A stretch of 64,000 nt of DNA from assembly GCF_025905425.1 (NCBI RefSeq), contig NZ_CP109603.1, forward strand, positions 3,488,501 through 3,552,500, in the 5' to 3' direction. Below the pieces are notes generated by a model. It was not told the DNA's origin and did not search any database. It worked only from the letters and a program-made list of their open reading frames with translations. The position numbers and the translations under genes are program-made. Shown piece by piece: positions 28,929 to 37,031 of the stretch (its first letter is position 1; each line of letters begins with the position of its first letter). The DNA comes from Pseudomonas putida. GTDB taxonomy: Bacteria > Pseudomonadota > Gammaproteobacteria > Pseudomonadales > Pseudomonadaceae.

Positions 28929-30098
28929 ATGAACAAATACAATAACGTACAAACGTTACTTGCTCAGGCCTCCGTCCAACCTGAGCAACACCATGGGTTT
29001 GTCAACACGCCAATTTATCGGGGCTCTACGGTGGCGTTCCCCACCTGTGAGTCGATGCGTGAGGGGCGCCAGAAATACGTATACGGTCGCTGGAATAACC
29101 CCACTACGGAGGCTTTGAGTCAGGCATTGCGCCAACTTGAGGGAGCGGAAGGCACAGTGATATGCCCATCAGGCCTCTCGGCCTGTACTACCGCCATTCT
29201 TGCGGTGGTCGGCGCTGGCGATCATTTGCTCGTGGCCGACAATGTATATGCCCCTATAAGGACATTCTGTGAAAGCGAAGGTCGGCGCCTAGGAATCGAA
29301 GTCTCGTTTTATGACCCCACAATAGGGTCAGGCATCATTGACTTCTTGAGGCCAAATACTAAAGCTATCTATACAGAGTCACCTGGCTCTTTAACTTTGG
29401 AAATTCAAGACATTCCAGCAATTGCCAAGATCGCTCATGCGCACGACATACTCGTAATTGCTGACAATACTTGGGGCACACCACTTTACTTCCCGTCAAT
29501 AGATCTCGGTGTCGACTTGTCCATCATGGCAGCGACAAAGTATATTGTCGGCCATTCCGACGCTGTCATCGGAACGGTATCGGCATCCAAGCGAGCCTGG
29601 GATCGCTTGAAGCGCTATCACTTCAACATGGGGCTGTTCGCAAGCCCTGATGACGTGGCCCTCGCGCTCAGAGGACTGCGAACATTAGATGTCCGGCTTG
29701 AACGACACTTCAAGAACGCAACTATTGTGGCTAAGTGGCTGGATAATCACCCTGATGTTGAATCAGTCTATTACCCTGCCTTAGAGTCCCACCCTCAACA
29801 CCACCTATGGAAGCGAGACTTTAAGGGTGCTTCAGGCTTGCTTTCATTTGTCCTCAAGCCGTCAACGCAAGCAGCGGCAGATGCGCTGCTAGATAACTTG
29901 TCATTGTTCTCTATTGGCTACTCCTGGGGTGGCTATGAAAGCTTGGCAATGATAGCAAACCCGAGTCTGGTAAGAAGCGAAACCGCCTGGGAGGTAGAGG
30001 GACACCTAGTTAGGCTTCACATTGGACTTGAAAGCCCACATGATCTTATTGAAGACCTAGAGTTAGGCTTTTCCAAGTACAACTCGCTAAAACCTTAA
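28929..30098 (+). CDS. PLP-dependent C-S lyase, cystathionine beta-lyase-like (copy 2)
   Basis: 389 residues, paralogue of the gene at 8150, with the PLP Lys204 in SIMAATKYIVGHSD. GGAAGG-type ribosome site precedes ATG 28929. Copy 1 is paired with an Lrp regulator, whereas this copy has TetR-type operators upstream, so the two may answer different signals. Substrate is inferred to be a cysteine S-conjugate. Confidence 0.92.
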   Translation: MNKYNNVQTLLAQASVQPEQHHGFVNTPIYRGSTVAFPTCESMREGRQKYVYGRWNNPTTEALSQALRQLEGAEGTVICPSGLSACTTAILAVVGAGDHLLVADNVYAPIRTFCESEGRRLGIEVSFYDPTIGSGIIDFLRPNTKAIYTESPGSLTLEIQDIPAIAKIAHAHDILVIADNTWGTPLYFPSIDLGVDLSIMAATKYIVGHSDAVIGTVSASKRAWDRLKRYHFNMGLFASPDDVALALRGLRTLDVRLERHFKNATIVAKWLDNHPDVESVYYPALESHPQHHLWKRDFKGASGLLSFVLKPSTQAAADALLDNLSLFSIGYSWGGYESLAMIANPSLVRSETAWEVEGHLVRLHIGLESPHDLIEDLELGFSKYNSLKP

Positions 30099-30116
30099 AC
30101 TCGCAAAATATTTTAA

Positions 30117-30142
30117 GCGCAGCCTGAAATATCAGGCTGCGC
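30117..30142 (+). terminator. Hairpin after C-S lyase copy 2
   Basis: Perfect 11-bp stem GCGCAGCCTGA / TCAGGCTGCGC, 18 bases after the lyase stop; T-run weak. Confidence 0.7.
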
Positions 30143-30206
30143 CTTATAACTTAGTTACAACTTTATGAGCATGCCACTCACTACAACACCCCAACTTGAC
30201 AAGTCA

Positions 30207-30222
30207 CCTACCTAGTGATAGG
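30207..30222. promoter_or_regulatory. Palindromic operator candidate, site 9 (upstream of small gene)
   Basis: CCTACCTAGTGATAGG, 50 bp upstream of the small gene at 30273. Confidence 0.6.
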
Positions 30223-30272
30223 CTTAGTTTGCACTTTGCACCAACCGAAATAAGTTAATGAGGAAGAGCATT

Positions 30273-30476
30273 ATGAACAAAAACAGCAACCCACCCAATC
30301 GGCCAACTTTTCGAGTTAGCATCAACCGATCATCCGCCAACAGAAGAGTTCGTTATATAGAAGGAACCCAGATTGATCCAAATGAGTGCATATTTTGTGT
30401 GCCAGATCTGGATGATGACGTCGTTGACATAGCTGACCGCGTGCCGGACGACAAACTTAACAGAAGCCCAAGCTAA
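30273..30476 (+). CDS. Small protein of the thiol-stress regulon, unrecognised
   Basis: 67 residues from ATG 30273, with GAGGAAG eight bases upstream. Hydrophilic; basic N-terminal half (NRPTFRVSINRSSANRRVRY) and acidic C-terminal half with one Cys (ECIFCVP has two: Cys in xCIFC). The CxxxC-like pair CIFC could be redox active. The operator just upstream suggests induction with the cluster. I do not recognise a family. Confidence 0.6.
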   Translation: MNKNSNPPNRPTFRVSINRSSANRRVRYIEGTQIDPNECIFCVPDLDDDVVDIADRVPDDKLNRSPS

Positions 30477-30687
30477 TCGAGTTAATCCTCACTAGCACTT
30501 ACAGTTATACCAGATTTATATTGCAAATTGTCTTAGAGAATTCGTCAGGGAATTGCAAGCATTGAAGCAACAGGCCAACATACACTTATGGGACGCTATA
30601 CCACGCTGAGTGGGAGAGTACAGCGCACCGAGATGTTGAAGGAGCCCCTAAAGTGTCTTACCGCAGCTGCGCTAGTAGGTTGAATAA

Positions 30688-30761
30688 GCGGGTATAGTCG
30701 AATGGTACAACTATAGTTTCCCAAGCTATCGGTGAGAGTTCGATTCCCTCTACCCGCTCCA
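30688..30761 (+). tRNA. tRNA-Gly (anticodon CCC)
   Basis: 74 nt including encoded CCA. Acceptor stem GCGGGTA / TACCCGC is perfect; the anticodon loop TTCCCAA gives CCC; T-loop TTCGATT. There is one mismatch in the D stem (C-A) and one in the T stem (A-C), so it is slightly irregular. It stands at the junction between the thiol region and the defence-type accessory region, a common island insertion point. Confidence 0.88.
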
Positions 30762-31025
30762 ACCCTCGTTCTAGAGCCTCTCGCCCCCCAAAGATTTACA
30801 TTTTCCTTGCCCTACTCCTTTCCCGGGTGCGAACAGTTCACCCGGAGTCGCTGACAAACATGCCTGAAGTCAGGATAAAATTCAGCGTTTCCTTTGCTCA
30901 CCAAACAGCAGCAAAGCCACGCAGCAGGATGACGGCCCTACCTTCACGCGCTCATCCACTGAAAACTGTTCAGTACCCCCTCCTGCCAACCGTGGCGGCG
31001 CGCACCAGGCTTGCCCTCGCCGCAC

Positions 31026-31466
31026 CTAGAAATCGGTTTCACTGATACTCGTCAAAAGCCTCAGCCGCCCTCCCAACGCTATGCAGTTGGCAGCCATGAA
31101 CCCGGTATTCAGGCGACCGACCTCCACCAGGTTCAAGCCTTTCATATGATCACCGAACATCACGCCCAACACCTGATTGATGGTTGAAACGTTGTGGAAG
31201 GTCAGGTCGGCCAAGACCCCAGCGCGATGGATTCCACCAGTTGGGGCTGTTCTGCGATTTCCTTCAGCGTCACTGTGATCCCTCAACTTCTGGTAACCAG
31301 CAGCAAGCGACATCAACAGGGCTTCGTTGCTCACAATCAGCTTGCGTACCACCGAGCTGATCAGCGCCTCCATCAACGTCACGGCGTGCGCGTGGACCAG
31401 TTCGTAAACAGCAGGTGGAGCTTCGCGACGCGCATTTTTTCGGGGAGCACTGTCCAGGCAGCATTT
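31026..31466 (-). pseudogene. Unrecognised coding remnant
   Basis: A minus-strand frame stays open from about 31466 to the TGA at 31026 (DSAPRKN... to ...LRLLTSI) but has no good start, and a stop (TGA) lies directly upstream. The protein-like composition with hydrophobic-helix regularity suggests a real but decayed gene. I recognise no family. The region 30762-31025 and 31467-31621 shows nothing else. Confidence 0.35.
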
Positions 31467-31621
31467 GTTTCACGACAGTCGTTCGCAATCGTGGAATGGG
31501 TACAACGAAACCTTACATGGCCTGGCCATATTTCCATCAAGCTTCTTAAGCTGTCCTATAGCCCCCGTTACAACGCTAAAGGCGATCGGCTACCGTCCAT
31601 GGCTGCCGACTGCCCCAGTGA

Positions 31622-32155
31622 TCAATCAGTCCGCAAAAAACCCACGGTGTCGCCATTTCGCCCGCACAAATCCTTGAAGTTGTAATCGAGGCCCAGATCG
31701 AGTCCATCGGCGTGATCGCAGACGATGATCTGTGGCATCACGCCGGTCTCACGCGCCGTGTCATCGCAGAATTTCGCCAGCTGCGTGAACATGTTTGACA
31801 CGGCATCAATATCGTCACGCAGCTCGACACCCCGGGTGTCCTCGGCGCGAAAATTCTCGGCCTCGAACTCTTCCCCCTCGTCCTTGGACGGGAAGTACAC
31901 CTGGGTAGGTTGATCCAGGAAGAGGATGGGTGGGATTGCGCATTTGTCAGCCCGGGCGGCGAACTGTTAATGCAGCGCCATGAACAAGGTGAGATGTGAG
32001 TACACCCAGTTGGCGCCACTGCCCATCGAGCGCAGGAACCCTTTCTTGTGCGCCTCTTTCTCGTGCCACAGGTCGAACGTGTTCACATCGAAGCGCAGAG
32101 ATCCCACCGTCCAGGGGAAATTACCGAGATTTCTTGAAGCAGCGAGGCTCTCCAT
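31622..32155 (-). pseudogene. Remnant of a DUF3732-type ATPase (ABC three-component class)
   Basis: One minus-strand frame carries the C-terminal end of a DUF3732-like SMC/ABC ATPase: [18 protein letters not shown], then a nonsense TAA at 31967-31969, then on in the same frame [20 protein letters not shown] (a Walker B-like LFLDQP) to [11 protein letters not shown]. The large N-terminal part with Walker A is missing. It is a dead relic of a defence-type ATPase. Confidence 0.7.
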
Positions 32156-32609
32156 CGAAGGCTGTCCTCTAGGGCTCCAACCCTCAAAAAAAGCCGGAAT
32201 TTTGTGACAACCATCACAGATTTGAGCAGAATTTCAAATTCTGCCCTATAAAAATTTTTTGCGGGACGGAGTTCTTATATTTGAGAGCCAAAAAAAAGCG
32301 GGGATCTGCGTCGCATCCATTTCTCGATTTTTCCTAGGTATTCGCCACTCGCTTTTCCCAGCCTTTCAGCACTCGGTGATTCGGAAAGTATCCCGAGTCG
32401 GACTGCCCACACGGTCTAGCCCCCACCGGGGGCTTGAGCAGGTCGTCTGGTTCGGCCTTTAGGCCGGCTGCTTTTCACTTTGGGATCAAATACAAGGCGC
32501 AATGCGCAACAGCGGGAGTCTATTTGGCGTGATCGAGAATTTCCGGCCAGTGCCGGACAACGCCTAGCTGTCTCTACCGGCTATGGAGTGGTTGTCGGAG
32601 AGGCAGTTT
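32156..32609. other. Gene-free stretch
   Basis: No credible gene. Contains hairpins CCCCCACCGGGGGC near 32421 and GGCCTTTAGGCC near 32454. Low-complexity, otherwise uninformative. Confidence 0.4.
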
Positions 32610-32963
32610 TCACACGCCAATATCGTGAGCGAGAAGGTCTTCACTCATGATCTGTGTAGCCCTCCCGGTCTGCACCAGTAAGCGTTGCAAACTCCGGCTG
32701 AGATACTCAAACAGCCAGGTACGAAGCTCGATGTGCCAACCGTAATCGTAGTAGCTGACATGCCGGCGTGACTTGATCTGGAGGGCGGCGAGAAGCGCCC
32801 TATAGGCTTCTTCGCCAATGCAATCAGCGGTGATCCGGATAGGTTCATCCTTTCCAGACTCGCGTACGTAATCATTCAGTAACTGATCCAGGGCCACTGT
32901 AAATCGGGCGCCATAGCAGACCGAGGCAGCCCTCCAGACGTCACTGACAATCGTCCTCTCCAT
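32610..32963 (-). CDS. Hypothetical protein, 117 aa
   Basis: Soluble, mostly helical, no recognised motif (starts MERTIVSDVWRAASVCYGARF). The ribosome site is weak. Typical of small accessory-island proteins; function unknown. Confidence 0.5.
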   Translation of the reverse strand: MERTIVSDVWRAASVCYGARFTVALDQLLNDYVRESGKDEPIRITADCIGEEAYRALLAALQIKSRRHVSYYDYGWHIELRTWLFEYLSRSLQRLLVQTGRATQIMSEDLLAHDIGV

Positions 32964-33141
32964 GCCACTCGCCCTAGCGCCCCTTCTTCAAGGCAAAAGG
33001 CCAGCAATATACTCCATAAACAGCCTATGCCATGTCAGGTGCTCGACCGACACGATATCCATGGCACAGAAGCAGTGAGCAGATGCTAAATGGCTGAGTG
33101 AAGCCGACTCGCAGCTGCTCATGGTCATGCAGCTGCCTTGG

Positions 33142-33630
33142 CTACACCGTGAACCCGTGTCCTGCGAGTTGCGCTCGCAGATAGCTGTCTTTGAGCACCT
33201 TGGGAAATCCGATAATCAGCTTCCACATCAGGTACACAAAAACGATCGGCACCACGATCCCCAGGTAGCCCCCGAACAGCAAAGCCACCAGGCTGAGCGG
33301 AATGAACAGCAAGGCCAATACGCCGCCGCTGATTCTCATTTTCCTGATCCAGCTGTTGAACCCATCCGCCTCGTACAGTTTCTCACCAGTTACCGTTTTG
33401 ATGGCGTACAGGATGAACCCCAGCCGGCCCAGCTTCACAAAGTGAAATTCACCCTCCAGGCCAGGCTTCAGATATGACGCGATGTAGTGCCCGACTCCGA
33501 CCTTCTTGATCATCCGCACTGCCCCGCCAGGCTCCTTGAACCGCAGGTACGCATATTCACTCCCCTCTGGCAGGTTGTTGTGTGGCCCAACAACCTCCAG
33601 TTCGCCTTTCATAACACTCGCATCCGACAT
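33142..33630 (-). CDS. Membrane protein, 162 aa, unrecognised
   Basis: From ATG 33630 (MSDASVMKGELEV) with GGAG eight bases upstream. N-terminal ~100 residues look like a small beta-rich soluble domain (YLRFKEPGGAVRMIKKVGVGHYIA); residues about 105-150 form two TM helices (ISGGVLALLFIPLSLVALLF and IVVPIVFVYLMWKLI). No family recognised. Confidence 0.6.
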   Translation of the reverse strand: MSDASVMKGELEVVGPHNNLPEGSEYAYLRFKEPGGAVRMIKKVGVGHYIASYLKPGLEGEFHFVKLGRLGFILYAIKTVTGEKLYEADGFNSWIRKMRISGGVLALLFIPLSLVALLFGGYLGIVVPIVFVYLMWKLIIGFPKVLKDSYLRAQLAGHGFTV

Positions 33631-33861
33631 TCGTAACACTCCATTCCAACACGTGGCATCTCAACCAGCGTTCATTTCGTCCGTGCGGACATCGATTTGC
33701 TGAGGCCAATAAGGCACAGCCTAGTTTCAGAATTTCTTGGCACGTCTACATGCTCGCGCCCTGGCAGGTCGCACTGGCATTTTGACATCCCATAACACGC
33801 ACTATATTGCATGGTTCGGGACTCGGCAACGTGGCTTCATCCTCGTTTTTGAGGATTATTG

Positions 33862-34338
33862 ATGGCCCTGATGCAGGCCCTTGCCGCCCTAGTGCGCGCG
33901 ATCAGGAATGCCAAAGCGCTTTCGCAAGAGCAGCTTTCCGGCTCAGTGGAAGCTAGACATTTACACAACATCGAGAACGCCCGCTCCAGCATCACGCTCG
34001 ATAAGTTGCAGGCCATCTCCGACAAGCTTGAGATCGAACCTGCAGCACTCGTTGTGCTCGCAACTGCACTAGAGAAAGGCATGAGTGACGAACAGATCCT
34101 CGACCTGCTTCGAATCGAATTTGCAAAAATCGATGCGCTGGGTGCGCGAGATCGCATCAACGAGTACTACCAGAATGGAAAGGTCACGCGGGTACGCCCT
34201 GGACGACAAATTGACCCGCAAAAACTTGCATCCATCCGCAAAGCCAAAGCTGCAGGCGAAAGCCAAGCATCCGTGAGTGCTCGCCTGGGTCTGCCGAAAT
34301 CCACTGTCGGTCGCTGGTGGCACATGCCAGAAGACTGA
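33862..34338 (+). CDS. Two-HTH regulator (XRE-type plus resolvase-like helix)
   Basis: 158 residues. N-terminal XRE-like helix-turn-helix (AIRNAKALSQEQLSGSVEARHLHNIENARSS, two helices either side) and a C-terminal short helix-turn-helix of the resolvase/Hin type (SIRKAKAAGESQASVSARLGLPKSTVGRW). Same architecture as the gene at 36334. GAGGA precedes ATG 33862. Probably an autoregulator of the divergent minus-strand genes. Confidence 0.75.
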   Translation: MALMQALAALVRAIRNAKALSQEQLSGSVEARHLHNIENARSSITLDKLQAISDKLEIEPAALVVLATALEKGMSDEQILDLLRIEFAKIDALGARDRINEYYQNGKVTRVRPGRQIDPQKLASIRKAKAAGESQASVSARLGLPKSTVGRWWHMPED

Positions 34339-34404
34339 TCACCTAAGGAGTACATTTGTACTCCTCAAATCTCAGTCCGTGACAGATCAGGATGAGCACT
34401 CAGA

Positions 34405-34893
34405 TCAACTTTCTTCTCGTCGACCTGCTCTATCACCTGTAACGTTCGCTTCCAGCCTGGGCCAGCAGTCACGCTGCCCCGGGTTCCGGCGAACCTCACC
34501 GCACATCTTCGACAATTCCCTAAGCGCCGGCATTGATACATGCTTGCGTGCTCCCCGCCCGCCCAGCACGTACACCATTTCTTCCGCCTCAAAAAAACAG
34601 TCTTCAAAATGCCTCAGGAAGCCGGTGAGCAGGACACCACCCTGCCTTACACCTCTGCTGTCGAAAAGCACTCGCTGGGCGAACAGTGTGGTCGGCTGTA
34701 AATCCCTGGCGTGAATGAGCTTCTCGTCTTGATCGCTCACCATGACATCCAGAATCATCCACTCCCGCACCACGCAGTACTCCCGATCCCCGAATTCCTC
34801 CCGGGCCACTGTCAACAAGGCATCATCGGCGAGGCCCGAGCCCGTCAATACGCGCGCAGGCCCGTAAAGCACATCTTCCAACAACTCATTCAC
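34405..34893 (-). CDS. Uncharacterised Pseudomonas island protein (DUF6957-like)
   Basis: About 162 residues, GTG start. The order of motifs (EREWMILDVMVSDQDEKLIH-like region, RVLFDSRGVRQGG, FFEAEEMVYVLGGRGARK) resembles a family I know only as a domain of unknown function common in Pseudomonas islands. It follows the gene at 34911 by 17 bp. No function claimed. Confidence 0.55.
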   Translation of the reverse strand: MNELLEDVLYGPARVLTGSGLADDALLTVAREEFGDREYCVVREWMILDVMVSDQDEKLIHARDLQPTTLFAQRVLFDSRGVRQGGVLLTGFLRHFEDCFFEAEEMVYVLGGRGARKHVSMPALRELSKMCGEVRRNPGQRDCWPRLEANVTGDRAGRREES

Positions 34894-34910
34894 CACTCAC
34901 TACCTCAACT

Positions 34911-35321
34911 TCAGCGCTCAGCATCCTGGATGCCATTGACCATTCGAATGCTTTGCCGCAGCACCTCACACAACACAGCCTCTGCTTCCTCAAATGTCTT
35001 GCCCCTCTGCAACGATCTGAGCAGATGCCTAACCGCCAAGTCACCCAGCTCATCAAGTGCCGTTTGGTCAATCACACGCTGATCTGCGCGTGCACCATTC
35101 ACGAGGTCAGCGGCAGCTGCCCTTGCCAAGAGATAACCCGGGCGATCAAGAATCTCTTCCGGATCGACAGACACACGTCCGTTTTCGTAGCGCAATGTCC
35201 GAAGAGCTTTCAGTGACTCGGATATTTCCTGCTCTTCCAGACTCAGTGGCTCACCAGCGAGCCACCTCAGTAGTTGGCTACGCGTCCTGCTGTACAAGCG
35301 CCGACATCCATCAACCCACAT
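34911..35321 (-). CDS. Hypothetical protein, 136 aa
   Basis: Helical, acidic C-terminal half (ALDELGDLAVRHLLRSLQRGKTFEEAE). AGGA lies about eight bases before ATG 35321. Same transcript as the genes on either side (phosphoesterase 28 bp upstream). No recognised domain. Confidence 0.6.
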   Translation of the reverse strand: MWVDGCRRLYSRTRSQLLRWLAGEPLSLEEQEISESLKALRTLRYENGRVSVDPEEILDRPGYLLARAAAADLVNGARADQRVIDQTALDELGDLAVRHLLRSLQRGKTFEEAEAVLCEVLRQSIRMVNGIQDAER

Positions 35322-35349
35322 CGCGGCTCATCCTGGCTTCACCCTCGCT

Positions 35350-36078
35350 TCAGATATCAACGACAAAGTCGGGAACAAAACCGGTCGGCTCGCCTGGGTA
35401 ACCTCTAGGGTTCGAGATGATCCGACAGCCACTCACCACCACATCAACCCGGCGATGGGTGTGGCCAAAGATCCAGACATCTGCCTGCGCAACCAGGTCA
35501 TGCCATTCATTGAAGTAGGCAGCCCCCAGATGACCTTCATTGTTATGCCCATTGACCTCGGGGATCGGGCAATGATGAGTCACCACGACCGTCTTGCCAG
35601 CAAAGCCCTTGGCGAGCTCTGTCACCAGAAACTCACGAGTAGCGATGTTTCGAGCAATGAGATCAGCAGGACGTAGCTTTCTGTACTCATCCCCGATTCG
35701 GATGCTCCTAAAGTCGTTCATCCACTCCCCGCACAACTGCATCGCAACCCGGTAGTCACCGGTTGACGTGAAGTCTGTCCACGCCGTGCCTACCAAAAAC
35801 CGCGTGTCACCGATGATCAGGGATTGGTTTTCCAAGACGTGCACATGCTCGGCAGCCGCTTCGCGCATCTTGGTAAGCGTCCGATCTATGTGCCCACGAT
35901 AGAATTCATGATTGCCACAGACGTAGATTACCGGTGATGGGAACACGTGATTGGCCCACGTCACTCCCCGGCTGAGCAGGTTGATGTCACCTGCCAGAAC
36001 CACCAGATCCACATCAACCTGCGGTGGCTGGAACTCTTTAAATTCCAGGTGCAGGTCGGAATAAATGAGGGCTCTCAT
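35350..36078 (-). CDS. Calcineurin-like metallophosphoesterase
   Basis: About 242 residues from ATG 36078. The metal-binding motifs of the family are complete: YSDLHLEF (DxH), LAGDINLL (GDxx), CGNHEFY (GNHE), VTHHCPIPE (H) and IFGHTHRR (GHxH). Such enzymes cleave phosphodiesters or phosphomonoesters, often nucleotides. First gene of a three-gene unit with unknown partners; divergent from the regulator at 36334. Confidence 0.9.
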   Translation of the reverse strand: MRALIYSDLHLEFKEFQPPQVDVDLVVLAGDINLLSRGVTWANHVFPSPVIYVCGNHEFYRGHIDRTLTKMREAAAEHVHVLENQSLIIGDTRFLVGTAWTDFTSTGDYRVAMQLCGEWMNDFRSIRIGDEYRKLRPADLIARNIATREFLVTELAKGFAGKTVVVTHHCPIPEVNGHNNEGHLGAAYFNEWHDLVAQADVWIFGHTHRRVDVVVSGCRIISNPRGYPGEPTGFVPDFVVDI

Positions 36079-36252
36079 TGATCGCTTTGACTCCAAATTG
36101 AAGCGGCTGCCCTGGGTCTCAATGGCACTGATTCCGGCAACCAGGCATCTCGCCTGACGCCCTTAACATCAGGCATTTACGAATTAGCGGTATATTGATC
36201 TGGCCTCTCAGGGAGGCATGCAAATCGCGCCCACCAGCCAGTACCCCTTGGC

Positions 36253-36288
36253 GTTACATGCATATGACTATAAGCATTTGCATGTAAC
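36253..36288. promoter_or_regulatory. Perfect 10+10 inverted repeat, probable regulator operator
   Basis: GTTACATGCA and TGCATGTAAC, 16 bases apart, between the divergent phosphoesterase and XRE genes and 45 bp before the XRE start. Likely bound by the regulator it precedes. Confidence 0.7.
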
Positions 36289-36307
36289 GAAGCAAATTCG
36301 ACATATC

Positions 36308-36323
36308 GTTCCGTTTGCGGAAC
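36308..36323. promoter_or_regulatory. Short palindrome next to the regulator start
   Basis: GTTCCG-N4-CGGAAC, 10 bases before the ATG at 36334; could be a second operator that overlaps the ribosome site. Confidence 0.45.
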
Positions 36324-36333
36324 ACAGACACAC

Positions 36334-36789
36334 ATGTCCCTACGTCCAGCTTTTGCTGCTGCATTGAGATTCCTGAGAGCGCGTCGCGACCTGTTACAAG
36401 GTGACCTCGCGTTGCATCGAGATCAGTCTCACGTCAGCCGACTTGAGGCTGGTCAGCGTGGTGTGACGTTGCAGATCAGTGATGATTTGGCCAAGGCGTT
36501 GGGAGTCCAGCCAATGACATTGTTGGCTTTGGCCTATGCTGCGGAACACGGCACGTCACCACGTACGATCCTCGCTCGTCTTGAGGCCGATCTAAAGGAG
36601 CTGAATGTGCTCGACGATGTCATTCCCCTCGAACCGGCCAGCCGGGCCCATCCCGTCGTGGTAGAGGCAGAGATTCTGAGAAAACGCATTCAGGCGTTGA
36701 AAGCCCAAGGTCTGTCTCAGGCAGAGATTGCCAGGCAGCTAGGCGTGTCAGGTGCAACCGTTAGCCGGCATCTGCACAGGCTGGAATGA
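36334..36789 (+). CDS. Two-HTH regulator (XRE-type plus resolvase-like helix)
   Basis: 151 residues. N-terminal XRE domain (LRARRDLLQGDLALHRDQSHVSRLEAG region) and C-terminal Hin-like helix-turn-helix (GLSQAEIARQLGVSGATVSRHL). Paralogous in design to the gene at 33862. Two palindromes upstream suggest autoregulation of this gene and the divergent phosphoesterase operon. Confidence 0.8.
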   Translation: MSLRPAFAAALRFLRARRDLLQGDLALHRDQSHVSRLEAGQRGVTLQISDDLAKALGVQPMTLLALAYAAEHGTSPRTILARLEADLKELNVLDDVIPLEPASRAHPVVVEAEILRKRIQALKAQGLSQAEIARQLGVSGATVSRHLHRLE

Positions 36790-36889
36790 CACTGGGTAGT
36801 AGTGGCTTTTCTAATGATCAGTTTGAGTGATTTAACTCAGAAACTGTTTTTCGCGTATTCGATACGACTATATAGGGGAGAACGCTGGC

Positions 36890-36999
36890 GTGAATGAGAG
36901 AACGCTCCTCAAGGAGATTGGTTAAGCCAGATCAAGACGGCGAAGTATTTTGGCATATATCGAGAGACAGTCAGGCGGCATTTACGGAAGGGCCAATGA
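36890..36999 (+). pseudogene. Frameshifted remnant of a small HTH protein
   Basis: Two overlapping frames together read NERTLLKEIG then WLSQIKTAKYFGIYRET and VRRHLRKGQ, a continuous helix-turn-helix protein if one base is added near 36919. As it stands it is broken. It lies at the left edge of the defence module. Confidence 0.45.
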
Positions 37000-37031
37000 C
37001 CTGGCAAGCCGCCTGCCTCTGCTCTGCTCAG

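Noticed and set aside
2870..30098. Isothiocyanate (sax) resistance locus
   Set aside because: No SaxA-type metallo-beta-lactamase or RND pump is present; the gene set fits thiosulfinate resistance better.
31465..31685. Plus-strand frames in the decayed region
   Set aside because: They run antisense to recognisable coding remnants and lack start signals.
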